A stretch of 64,000 nucleotides of DNA from CAWCLK01 sp963796225. GTDB lineage: Bacteria > Actinomycetota > Nitriliruptoria > Nitriliruptorales > Nitriliruptoraceae. The notes under the pieces are model-generated. The model ran no database searches and was not told the DNA's origin. It saw only the letters and a list, made by a program, of their open reading frames with translations. Each line of letters opens with the position of its first letter. Position 1 is the stretch's first letter. Positions 55,873-64,000 of this stretch are shown here, piece after piece. Where the stretch lies: assembly GCA_963796225.1 (NCBI GenBank), contig CAWCLK010000028.1, positions 62,001 through 126,000 on the forward strand. Direction: 5' to 3'. The position numbers and the translations under genes are program-made.

Positions 55873-57949
55873 TCACGGGGCCAGGCCGAGGCGGGTCCGG
55901 ACCGCGGGGCGCACCTGCTCCGTGGGGCGCTGCAGCACTCGGCGCAGCGTGGCCGCGTCCAGGCGTGCGTCGGCCGGCGGGCACGTCGACGGGTCGGCGG
56001 GACCGTCGAGGGCGACGACCACCCCCCGTGCGGTGCTGGCCAGCACGCGGGCGGACGGATCGCTGACGGCCCACGCCAGCTCCGGCGGGGCGGGGGTCGG
56101 GCCGCCGAGCAGGACCGCGACCGTCGCGACCTCGTGCTCGGCGAGGTCGGTGCGGTAGCCGGCGCAGTCGGCGTGGCCGCGGAACCCGCCGTCGGCGGTG
56201 ATGACGTGGGGGACGCGCAGGGTGTTGGCCAGGTCGGGGCCGAGGAAGGGGTACGTGAGGGGGAACCCCGAGACGGCCACGGTCGTGGGGGAGACGGGCG
56301 GCACGGCCGCGAACAGCGGCGTGTAGGCCGCCAGGGCCGTGGAGGCGGGAGCGGGTCCAGCGCGCGTTCGTGTGACGGCTTCCAGCGGGCCGGTCAGCGC
56401 CACGGCCGCCACGAGGGCGGCGACACCGGCCGCCGTCCGCAGCCATCGGGCTGGGACCGTGGTGCGGGTCGCGGCCACCACGGCCACCAGCGCCGCGGCC
56501 AGCGCCAGCACCCGCGCCTCGGGACCCTCGATCGCCCAGGCACGCCCCGGCGCCAGGCCCAGCACCGCGACCGCGGCAGCCAGCATCGCGCGGCCAGCTG
56601 CTGCGCGTGGCCGCCGTCGTGGCCAGGGCGGCCAGCACCAGCGCGGGCCACAGGTAGCGCAGGTTGGCGGTGAACAGCACGGGCTCTCCGGGCGGGCCCA
56701 GCGCGGTGGTCGGCAGCACCACGTACGCGGCGCCGGCGAGCACCGCGGCGAGGGCGAGCCCGCGCGGCCACCCCGCCCCGCGACGCACGGCCAGGACCAC
56801 CCCGAGGGCGAGGAGGCCGAGCAGCAGCGGCCACGCGACCCCGAAGAACAGCCGCAGGCCGGGCAGGAACCAGTCGCGGACCACCGCCGGGTCGTCGAGG
56901 TAGGTCGCCACCGCCGGTCTCGGCCGCGCCGGGCAGCGGGGCGGGACCGCCGAACAGGGGGAGGCCCGGGAAGGGCGTGCCGATCTCGACCAGGTTGCGG
57001 GCGTACCACCAGCCACCGACCAGCACGGCGGGGACGGTGAGCCCCAGCGTCGTGACCAGACGCCGCCCCGCCGGGGCCACGGCGACGGCCACCGCGGCGA
57101 CCAGGGCCACCGCGGGCGTCACCGGGAGCTTGGTCCCCGCCGCGATCCCGAGGGCCACGCCGGCCACCACGACCGCCCCGTCACGGGCACCGTCGGCGCG
57201 GCCCGGCACCGCGTCGACCAGGACGGCCACGGCGGCGGCGAGGAAGGCCACGGCCGTCCAGTCGACGTGCGCCCAGCCGCCGTACACCGCCCCGTACAGG
57301 GGGCTGCACAGCAGGGTGGTCACCAGCGTCACCGCGGCGTCCACGGCCGACCCCAGCGGCGCCGCGCCACCCATGCCGCCAGCACGAGCAGCGCGGCGGC
57401 CGCCCCGTTGACCAGCACGACCAGCAGCTCGTGGCCGCCGTGCAGCAGCAGGGCCCGCAGTGCCTCGTCGTTGCTCGGGTACTAGCCGGACGGATGCCCG
57501 ACGTCGAGCACCTGGACGGGCAGCAGCCGTCCCGACTGCGCGTACCCCGCCGCATGGGTGAGGTGGTAGTGCAGCCCGTCGACGTCGGCGAACCCGCGCC
57601 GCACGGTGGGCACGACCGCCACGGTCCACTGGACCGCCCCGGCGCCGACGGCCGCGGCCGCCAGGGGTGGGACCCACCGGGGCTCGGGGGCGAGGACAGG
57701 AGGGCCGCTGGCGATCGGCGTGGGGATCGGGGCCCGGCGTGCCAGGGCCAGCGCCGCGGCCGTCGCCACGAGGCAGCCCAGGACGACCGGAGCCAGCCGG
57801 AACGCCCCGACCAGCCCCACGAGCTGGGCGACCACCAGGAGGGTCCCGGTGCCGAGGGTCGCGGTGGCCACGACGCGTTCGAGCCCCCGGGATGCCGGCA
57901 GCAGCCACCTCGTCCAGGCCACACCGGCCGCCCCGGCCGTGACCACCAC
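55873..57949 (-). pseudogene. Polytopic membrane protein (glycosyltransferase-39-like), broken
   Basis: Leftward from about 57949 (start uncertain). Coherent segments with many hydrophobic helices (LVVAQLVGLVGAFRLAPVVLG; VALVAAVAVAVAPAGRRLVT; GVAWPLLLGLLALGVVLAVR) occur in different frames. They end in a soluble domain with SGFPLTYPFLGPDLAN. Frame changes lie near 57365, 56930 and 56590. An in-frame TAG (57482-57484) stands where HPSG is followed by YPSNDEALRALLLHG. A periplasmic-facing DG/HHH segment (ADVDGLHYHLTHAAGYAQSG) recalls PMT/ArnT-like enzymes using lipid-linked sugars. If intact it would transfer sugars outside the membrane. Either real decay or several sequence errors. Confidence 0.65.
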
Positions 57950-58044
57950 GAGCCCGAGCGCGAGCAGGTCGAGCAGGATCGGCGGACTCCCTGGCCGGGC
58001 GGGCGGAGCCTACTGCGGGTCGGGCGGCTCCTATCCTCGGGACG

Positions 58045-59337
58045 ATGCGGATCCTCACGGTGCAGAACCTCTACCCACCCCACGCGTTCGGGGGGTACGA
58101 GGACCTCTGCGCCGGGGCCGTGCGGCAGTGGCGGGACGCCGGCCACGAGGTCGTGGTCCTCGCGTCCGACTGGCGCCGCCCCGACGTGGGCGCCGACGCG
58201 CCCGACGGTCCCGAGCGGGTCGAGCGGGTCCTGCCGTTCTACTGGGACGACCACCGCATCCTGCGTCCGTCGGCGCGCGAGAGCCTGCGGCGGGACCGGA
58301 CCTCGCGACGCCTCACCGGCGCCCTGCTGGACGAGCTCGCACCGGACGTGGTGTCGGTGTGGAACGCGGCGGGCCTGTCCTTCGGGATCTTCGACGAGCT
58401 GGTCCGCCGGTCGCTGCCGACGGTCCTCGTCGTCCTCGACCGGTGGCTCGCGTTCGGCCTGGCGATGGACGGCTGGGGCGGCCGGTTCCGCGACGGGGTC
58501 GGCGGGGCGATGGCCCCGCTCGTCGCCGCGGTGACCGGGACGCCCACCCGGGTCCCCACACTGGGCACGCCCGTCGTCGGGTGCTTCGCCAGCCGACACC
58601 TGCAGGATCACGCACACCAGACGTCCCCGTGGGCGCTGGACGCGGAGGCCGTCGTGCCGCACGGACTGGACGCCTCCCGGTACGCCCCGCCCGATCCCGG
58701 CCAGCCCGTCCCGGCATGGCGTGGACGCCTGCTCTACGTCGGGCGGGTGGCGCCGACCAAGGGGGTCGAGACCGTCGTCCGCGCGGTGGCCCGGCTCCCG
58801 GCGACCCAGCTCGACGTCGTGGGCCCGGCCGACGCCGACACGAGCGCCCGTGTCGCGGCCCTGGTGGACGAGCTCGACGTCGCGGATCGCGTGCACCTGC
58901 GGGGCGAGGCCGCCCCGGAGCAGCTCAGCCGGGCGTACGGCGAGGCGGACGCGCTGGTGTTCCCGTCCGAGTGGCAGGAGCCCTTCGGCATCGTCCCGCT
59001 CGAGGCGATGGCCCGCGGCCTGCCGGTCATCGGCACCGGCACGGGCGGGTCGGGGGAGTTCCTCGTGGACGGGGTCACGTCGGTCCGGTTCCGCCCGGGT
59101 GACGTCGACGACCTCGTCGACGCCGTCCGCCGCCTGGCTGGCGACCAGGCCCTGCGAGCCAGGCTCCGCACCGCCGGCCTCGAGGTGGCAGCGTGGCGGG
59201 ACCGCGCGCGTGCCAACGAGGAGCTGCTGGCCTGGCACGCCTGGGCCGCCGACCGGTGCCGGGGCCCGCGACCAGCGGACCGGCCGGTCCTCCCGGAGCA
59301 CCTGCGGACCACAGCGTCGGGACGGGCCGTCTCGTGA
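58045..59337 (+). CDS. Glycosyltransferase family 4 protein
   Basis: 430 residues from ATG 58045. An N-terminal acceptor Rossmann domain (MRILTVQNLYPPHAFGGYED) is followed by the donor domain: LLYVGRVAPTKGVETVVRAV, FPSEWQEPFGIVPLEAMARG (the EX7E motif), and GTGGSGEFLVDG. Retaining GT-B enzyme using a nucleotide sugar, cytosolic, probably in polysaccharide assembly. Divergent from the broken membrane protein and overlapping the acetyltransferase gene by GTGA. Confidence 0.93.
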   Translation: MRILTVQNLYPPHAFGGYEDLCAGAVRQWRDAGHEVVVLASDWRRPDVGADAPDGPERVERVLPFYWDDHRILRPSARESLRRDRTSRRLTGALLDELAPDVVSVWNAAGLSFGIFDELVRRSLPTVLVVLDRWLAFGLAMDGWGGRFRDGVGGAMAPLVAAVTGTPTRVPTLGTPVVGCFASRHLQDHAHQTSPWALDAEAVVPHGLDASRYAPPDPGQPVPAWRGRLLYVGRVAPTKGVETVVRAVARLPATQLDVVGPADADTSARVAALVDELDVADRVHLRGEAAPEQLSRAYGEADALVFPSEWQEPFGIVPLEAMARGLPVIGTGTGGSGEFLVDGVTSVRFRPGDVDDLVDAVRRLAGDQALRARLRTAGLEVAAWRDRARANEELLAWHAWAADRCRGPRPADRPVLPEHLRTTASGRAVS

Positions 59338-60017
59338 GGTACGTCATCGGGTACCTGCGGGCGCGGGACCACCGCACGGGCGTTCCCGTGGTGGTCCTGC
59401 GGGCACGCCGCGCCGCCCTCGTCGCGAGGATCCGGCGGAAGGCCGCGCGCGTGGGCTCGACGGTCGACCTCGACGTGGCCCGGGACCTGTGGTGCGCCCC
59501 CGACGTCGAGGTCGACGTCGCCCCGGGCACGCACAGCCGACTCGTGATCCGCTCGGGCTGTCGCATCCGGCGCCACGTGCTCATCCAGCTGAAGGGCGGC
59601 ACGATCGAGCTGGGGGAGGACGTCGAGCTGTGGCGAGGTGTGCGCCTCAACGTCGCCGGGCACTTCGTCGCGGAGGGGTCGAACATCTTCAGCGAGTGGC
59701 TGACGGTCCACTGCGCCAACCGTGTGCGCGTGGGACGACGGACGATCCTCGGCGAGCACGTGACGATCGCGGACACGTCCCACGCGCACCCGTCGGACGG
59801 CGGGTGGACCTACCACGCGCTGCGGCACGGGACGGTCGACATCGGCGCCAACACCTGGGTCGCGGCGAAGGTCACCATCGGTCGGGACAGCGTCGTCGGT
59901 GACGACTGCGTCCTCGGCGCCAACAGCGTCGTGACCGGCGAGGTCCCCGACGGCCACGTCGCGACGGGCATCCCGGCGGTGGCGCGGCCGCGCCGTCAGG
60001 CGGCCGCGAGCGACTGA
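59334..60017 (+). CDS. Left-handed beta-helix acyltransferase (WbbJ/NodL-like)
   Basis: 227 residues from GTG 59334. Hexapeptide repeats begin around residue 70 (RLVIRSGCRIRRHVLIQLKG) and continue through SEWLTVHCANRVRVGRRTIL, VTIADTSHAHP (the catalytic His) and VDIGANTWVAAKVTIGRD to VVTGEVPDGHVATGIPA. Typical O-acetyltransferase of sugar residues. Coupled to the GT4 gene, so likely acetylates the same glycan. Confidence 0.9.
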   Translation: MRYVIGYLRARDHRTGVPVVVLRARRAALVARIRRKAARVGSTVDLDVARDLWCAPDVEVDVAPGTHSRLVIRSGCRIRRHVLIQLKGGTIELGEDVELWRGVRLNVAGHFVAEGSNIFSEWLTVHCANRVRVGRRTILGEHVTIADTSHAHPSDGGWTYHALRHGTVDIGANTWVAAKVTIGRDSVVGDDCVLGANSVVTGEVPDGHVATGIPAVARPRRQAAASD

Positions 60018-60024
60018 GCGCGCC

Positions 60025-60765
60025 TCACAGTCCTGCCGTGTCGGTCGCCCGGGTGTAGAGGCAGGTCTGATACCGGAAGTCGGCGAGTCCCCGCCACGGG
60101 CCGTCGTCGACGAACGCCACCCGATGCAGCCCGGCACCCTCCGCCACGCGGTCCAGGGCCCTCGCCCCGAGGCCCCACTGCCAGACCTCGTGCACGTCCC
60201 GCCACGGACGTCCGTAGCGCGGGTGGATCTCGTCGAGCCGGTCGAACAGGGCACGGGCGTTGGGCTCGTCCGGGACGGCCGCGCGGTAACGGTCCTCGCC
60301 GAGCTCGACGAGCCGGACGACTGCGTCCGGGTCGGCCCAGTTCGGCTGGACGACGGCGACGGCGTTGGCCCGGGCTGCCCAGGCGCGCAGGACCGCGTCC
60401 CAGTCCGGCGCCACCTGGTGCAACAGCACGTCGAAGAACAGGACGACGTCGACGTCCCCCACACGGTCGATCACCGCGGGATCCCCGAAGTTGCCGTCGA
60501 CGAGCTCGACGGAGCCCCGACGCTCCGCCTCCTCCCGCACCACGTCGGTGGTGCCGGTGTCGACCAGCACCACCCGGTCCAGGTCGTGCTCGTCCGCGGC
60601 ATGCATGGTGTAGCCGCCCTCCACCGCCCAGACGCCGCCGCAGTCGACCAACGAGCGCGCCCCGGTCCGGCGGACGACCTCGCCGATGGCCCAGAGCTTG
60701 CGCGGCTGCAGGGGAGCGACCGTGGGCGCACGTCCCGGGCGTCGGAACCGCTGGAGGGGTGCCAT
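60025..60765 (-). CDS. SAM-dependent methyltransferase-like protein
   Basis: 246 residues from ATG 60765. A Rossmann-like pattern is seen: SLVDCGGVWAVEGGYTMHAA replaces the usual DxGxGxG, then DRVVLVDTGTTDV, VELVDGNFGDP and VDVVLFFDVLLHQ. C-terminal features include YGRPWRDVHEVWQWGLG. The glycine loop is atypical, so SAM binding may be altered. The gene converges with the acetyltransferase and diverges from the next methyltransferase. Acceptor unknown. Confidence 0.75.
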   Translation of the reverse strand: MAPLQRFRRPGRAPTVAPLQPRKLWAIGEVVRRTGARSLVDCGGVWAVEGGYTMHAADEHDLDRVVLVDTGTTDVVREEAERRGSVELVDGNFGDPAVIDRVGDVDVVLFFDVLLHQVAPDWDAVLRAWAARANAVAVVQPNWADPDAVVRLVELGEDRYRAAVPDEPNARALFDRLDEIHPRYGRPWRDVHEVWQWGLGARALDRVAEGAGLHRVAFVDDGPWRGLADFRYQTCLYTRATDTAGL

Positions 60766-60842
60766 CGTCGTCCTGTCGCGAGCTCGGGCGGGCCGGACGC
60801 CGAGAGTAGGCTCGCGCCGCCATCCGACCGTGTGGAGCTTCG

Positions 60843-61652
60843 ATGGTCGACCCGGGGCCCGGGGGGCTGCCCGATCCCGCCGTGGCGCCCGATGCCTACG
60901 ACGAGGAGTACTACCGGCACGGATGCGCGGGCGCCGACGAGTGGCACACGTCCGAGGGCGAACAGGTGGCGGCGCTGTACCCCGGCATGCTGCAGCTCGC
61001 GCGGCTGCGCCCCGGCGAGGTCGTGGTCGACGTCGGGGCGGGGCGGGGTGAGCTGGTCGCCCTCGCCGCTGAGGGCGGGGCGGCCCAGGCCATCGGGTTC
61101 GACTACAGCGAGGCCGCCGTGGCACTCGCCGCGCGGACCATCGAGCGTCGCGGTGTCGGCGACCGCGCCCGCGTCGAGCTCGTCGATGCCCGCCGGCTGC
61201 CCCTCGAGGACGGGTGCGCCGACCTGGTCACGCTGCTGGACGTCGTCGAGCACATGACGCCACCGGAGCTCGACGCGACGCTGGGGGAGGCGTTCCGGGT
61301 GCTGCGACCGGGGGGGCGGGTCTTCATCCACACCATGCCGAACCGGCACCTGTACGACGTGGCCTACCGCGTGCACCGGGGGGTGATGCGCCTTCTCGGG
61401 CGGCGCTGGCCGGCGGATCCGCGCCTGCCCTACGAACGGGCGATGCACGTCAACGAGCAGACCGTGGGTGGGCTGCGCCGGACGGTGCGTCGTGCGGGGT
61501 TCACCTCGGTGCGCGTGGTCCGGGGCCGGTGGGTCCACGCCGACTTCGTGCCCTCGCCCCGCCAGCGCCGCCTGTACCACGCGGCGGCGCGGGTTCCCGG
61601 TCTCGACACGTTCGTGCTGGCGGACATGTTCGCGACCGGGATCCGCCCGTGA
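60843..61652 (+). CDS. Class I SAM-dependent methyltransferase
   Basis: 269 residues from ATG 60843. SAM motif I VVDVGAGRGELVALA (about 60), acidic loop IGFDYSEAAV, motif LVDARRLPLEDGCADLV and the LDVVEHM helix; then FRVLRPGGRVFIHTMPN. The pattern resembles sugar/lipid methyltransferases of surface polysaccharide clusters. Overlaps the sulfotransferase start by GTGA, so both are probably made together and modify the same glycan. Confidence 0.92.
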   Translation: MVDPGPGGLPDPAVAPDAYDEEYYRHGCAGADEWHTSEGEQVAALYPGMLQLARLRPGEVVVDVGAGRGELVALAAEGGAAQAIGFDYSEAAVALAARTIERRGVGDRARVELVDARRLPLEDGCADLVTLLDVVEHMTPPELDATLGEAFRVLRPGGRVFIHTMPNRHLYDVAYRVHRGVMRLLGRRWPADPRLPYERAMHVNEQTVGGLRRTVRRAGFTSVRVVRGRWVHADFVPSPRQRRLYHAAARVPGLDTFVLADMFATGIRP

Positions 61653-62683
61653 GCCGCCCCGCCCCGATCTTCGTCCTGGGGTCCCAGCGCAGCGGCACGA
61701 CCCTGCTCCAGGCGGTGCTGGGGGCGCACTCCCGGATCGCCGCGGCGCCCGAGCTGCACTACTGGTTCCGGGTCGCCTCGCTGGGCCCGGCCTGGGGCGA
61801 CCTGCGCGACCCGGGGGTGCTGCGCCGGGTGGTGCACGAGACCCTTCACCCCGTGGTGCCCCTGTGGGCCGACGTCGACGTCGACGAGGAGGCGGTGCTC
61901 GCACGCCTGCGGGGGACCACCCCCACCTTCGCGGCGGTGCTCCGGGCGACGATGGACGAGGTCGCGCACCGTGCGGGCAAGCCCCGGTGGAGCGAGAAGT
62001 CCCCGGGCCAGCCGCTGCGCCCGCTCGCGGACATGTTCGACGACGCGCGGTTCGTCCACCTCGTGCGCGACCCGTGGGCGGTGGTGGCGTCGAACCTCGC
62101 CACCCCATGGGGGACCGGCGACGCCCGCAGCCTCGCGCGGCGGTGGCGCCAGTACAACCTGACCACGGCCCGTGTGGGCCACGGGCTCGGCCCCGCGCGG
62201 TACCTGCAGGTGCGCTACGAGGACCTGTGCGAGGCCCCCGAGACCACCGTCGCACGCGTGTGCCGGTTCCTCGACGAACCCTTCGAACCGGCGATGGTGG
62301 CCGGGGGTCGGGACGCGGCCGACGTCCACAGCCCCATCGCCCAGGCCTGGCAGCGGGGCGTCGGCGACCGGGTCGGTTCCCCCGTCGGCACCCACCGGCT
62401 GTCCCGGGTCGACCGGGCCCGCGTCGCGGCGGTGGTGGGCGCGACCGGCGAGCTGCTCGGCTACCCGCGGGCACGACGCCGCACCCGAGCCGCCGGTCAC
62501 GTGGCCAACCTGCTCCTGCTGCCGGCCGCCGCCGAGGAGTGGCGCTGGTGGCTACGCGGCTGGTGGCACCGCAACGACCCCGAGCGGCTCGCCCGGCTGC
62601 ACCGCGAGTTCCAGGAACGCAACCTCGCCCGCCTGCGCGCCGAGCAGGGGTCAGGCGGTCCCGCGGTAGACGAGCAGGTGTGA
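61649..62683 (+). CDS. PAPS-dependent sulfotransferase
   Basis: 344 residues from GTG 61649. The 5'-phosphosulfate loop FVLGSQRSGTTLLQAVLGAH (about 8-27) and 3'-phosphate motif FVHLVRDPWAVVASNLATPW (about 130-150) are both intact, and YLQVRYEDLCEAPE is a typical later motif. It transfers sulfate from PAPS to a carbohydrate or lipid hydroxyl. The GTGA overlap with the methyltransferase ties it to the glycan pathway. The last 33 bp overlap the convergent GT2 gene. Confidence 0.92.
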   Translation: MSRPAPIFVLGSQRSGTTLLQAVLGAHSRIAAAPELHYWFRVASLGPAWGDLRDPGVLRRVVHETLHPVVPLWADVDVDEEAVLARLRGTTPTFAAVLRATMDEVAHRAGKPRWSEKSPGQPLRPLADMFDDARFVHLVRDPWAVVASNLATPWGTGDARSLARRWRQYNLTTARVGHGLGPARYLQVRYEDLCEAPETTVARVCRFLDEPFEPAMVAGGRDAADVHSPIAQAWQRGVGDRVGSPVGTHRLSRVDRARVAAVVGATGELLGYPRARRRTRAAGHVANLLLLPAAAEEWRWWLRGWWHRNDPERLARLHREFQERNLARLRAEQGSGGPAVDEQV

Positions 62684-64000
62684 CCGGCCGTCGTGGTGGG
62701 TGGCGTGCTCGACCAGGCCACGGTCCCGGGCGCGCGTGAGCAGCTCGTCGACGGGCAGGTCGTGATGCAGTGCGTGGGCGTGGTCGTGGTCGTCGACCAC
62801 GAGGTTGACCACGACGAGATCGGCGACGGATTCGAGGCGGTCGAGGACGGCGTGGGGGTCCGGTACGTGCTCGAGGACGTCGAAGGCGTAGGCCGCGTCG
62901 ACGTGCGTCGGGAGGGGGTCCGACTCGACGTCGAGGACGGCCGCGTCGCGCCCGCGCCGTGCCAGGCGCCACCGCAGGTAGGCGGTCGACGGGTTGTCGA
63001 AGTCAGCGAAGGTGACCGCGTACCCACGGTCGAGCAGCCGCAGGCCGTCCGCCCCGATGCCGCAGCCGTAGTCGAGCAGGTGCGCGCCGGGTGGCACGTG
63101 CCGGGCGAGGGCGTCGTGGTAGGGCGCCTTGGTGCCGGACATGTCGAAGGCGGTCAGGTCGTACAGGTAGGCCGTGGACGTGCGGTAGAAGGCCGGCTCG
63201 TCGCCGACGTCGGCGGCCTCCCGGTCGACCTCCTCGGCGTGGTGGACCAGGCGGCGGGCGTCGAAGTCGTCGCCGAGGTACTCGAGCAGCTCGCACACCG
63301 CCGCGGACCGGTCCCATGCCGCCAGGAACCCGGGGCCGACCTGCTGCAGGTACCAGCGGGTGGCGTGCCGGCGGGCGCGGTCCTGTCCCGGCAGCCAGTG
63401 GGGCCACCGGTCGGCCAGTACCGGCCACGCGTCGTGCTCCGCCGGCGCCGTCACCGCGTCGCGCACGCGGCGGTGGAAGTACGGGGGATCGAACCACGCG
63501 TGCTTGGTGGCCATCATGCGCTCCCCGAGCGCGATCCCCTCGAACCGGCCGGCGACGGCGGCCAGGTCGTAGTCGTGCAGGTGCTGGACGCGCGCGTCGG
63601 GCTCGTAGACGAGTCGCATGCCGGCCTGGCCGAGCCGCCAGCCTGCGTCCAGGTCCTCGTAGTAGAAGACGAAGTCCTCGTCGAAGCCGCCGACCCGGTC
63701 GAACAGCGTCCGGTGCAGCGACACGTTGCAGGAGTAGAAGCGCCCGAACCCGACGTCGGTCCCAGCCTGTCCCGCCATCGCCGCGTAGTCGAACTGGAAG
63801 GTCGACCAGTCCAGCCAGCGCAGGATGCGGTTGTCCTGCACCTCGGGGTGCCAGTCCACGTGGCCGAGGACGGCGGTGGTGTCGGCCGGTTCGCGGTCGT
63901 GGCGCGCCAGGTGGTGGGCGAGCAGGTCCGGCGTCGGGACCATGTCGTCGCCGAGGAACAGCACCAGCGGACGCGTGCTGGAGGCGACGCCCCGGTTGCG
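62651..64000 (-). CDS. Bifunctional GT2 glycosyltransferase / methyltransferase (N-terminus outside window)
   Basis: 450 codons, open to the window edge. The GT2 part shows NRGVASS, LVLFLGDDMVPTPDLLAHHL (the DxD-like GDD), SCNVSLHRTLFDRVGGFDEDF and YEDLDAGWRLGQAGM. After a linker of about 120 residues, a class I SAM methyltransferase domain follows with LLDYGCGIGADGLRLLDRGY, FADFDNPSTAYL and AAYAFDVLEHVPDPH. Such fusions couple sugar transfer and capping/methylation of a polymer. Orientation is opposite to the sulfotransferase. The true start is not in the window. Confidence 0.9.
   Translation of the reverse strand, partial: RNRGVASSTRPLVLFLGDDMVPTPDLLAHHLARHDREPADTTAVLGHVDWHPEVQDNRILRWLDWSTFQFDYAAMAGQAGTDVGFGRFYSCNVSLHRTLFDRVGGFDEDFVFYYEDLDAGWRLGQAGMRLVYEPDARVQHLHDYDLAAVAGRFEGIALGERMMATKHAWFDPPYFHRRVRDAVTAPAEHDAWPVLADRWPHWLPGQDRARRHATRWYLQQVGPGFLAAWDRSAAVCELLEYLGDDFDARRLVHHAEEVDREAADVGDEPAFYRTSTAYLYDLTAFDMSGTKAPYHDALARHVPPGAHLLDYGCGIGADGLRLLDRGYAVTFADFDNPSTAYLRWRLARRGRDAAVLDVESDPLPTHVDAAYAFDVLEHVPDPHAVLDRLESVADLVVVNLVVDDHDHAHALHHDLPVDELLTRARDRGLVEHATHHDGRSHLLVYRGTA

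Overview
The window is a high-GC (about 73% by eye) stretch of an Actinomycetota chromosome. The evidence is two WhiB-type iron-sulfur regulators, a PASTA-type class A penicillin-binding protein, a paired ArsA/Get3-like ATPase locus, a small SRP RNA beside dnaX, and many GTG starts. The block PBP, metallophosphoesterase, whiB, ArsA pair, RidA resembles the Rv3678-Rv3683 neighbourhood of Mycobacterium tuberculosis. The protein flavour is not mycobacterial or streptomycete; a deep-branching class such as Nitriliruptoria is my impression only.

Layout. 1-5.7 kb: cut-off PAS histidine kinase, acidic exported protein, ECF sigma factor with a membrane partner, and a class A PBP. 5.7-12.7 kb: core genes (SRP RNA, LLM flavin oxidoreductase, dnaX-recR, aspartokinase-asd). 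12.8-23.3 kb: MazG-like protein, tRNA-Pro, metallophosphoesterase, PASTA PBP, WhiB, YbjN-like protein, ArsA pair, NfeD-like protein, second WhiB, DUF4177-like protein, RidA. 23.3-25.3 kb: a badly broken LPxTG surface-protein gene of lower GC. 25.6-39.1 kb: one leftward eight-gene operon, mostly coupled by 4-bp start/stop overlaps: large membrane/beta protein, ABC ATPase, ABC permease, coiled-coil membrane protein, MoxR AAA+ ATPase, DUF58 protein, BatA-like VWA protein, two-VWA protein. 39.3-48.5 kb: NUDIX hydrolase, a membrane-anchored copper-radical oxidase (AA5 type) translationally coupled to an unrecognised exported protein whose predicted mature N-terminus is histidine, metallo-beta-lactamase-fold hydrolase, lipoprotein, and a lone dynamin-like GTPase. 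48.6-54 kb: lipoprotein, small conserved protein, membrane PAS histidine kinase, and a subtilase with Trp/Asp-rich repeats. 54.1-64 kb: a surface-glycan locus (nucleotidyltransferase, SDR epimerase/dehydratase, GT4, acetyltransferase, methyltransferases, sulfotransferase, GT2-methyltransferase fusion, and a broken polytopic membrane protein).

Two features run through the window. First, at least ten otherwise convincing genes are split by single-base frame changes, mostly in G/C runs or repeats. This looks more like residual indels in the sequence than decay, but dnaX and the cell-surface genes deserve checking. Second, several genes are followed, starting at or just after the stop codon, by short tandem repeats with unit lengths of 12, 15, 20, about 27, 44 and 72 bp.
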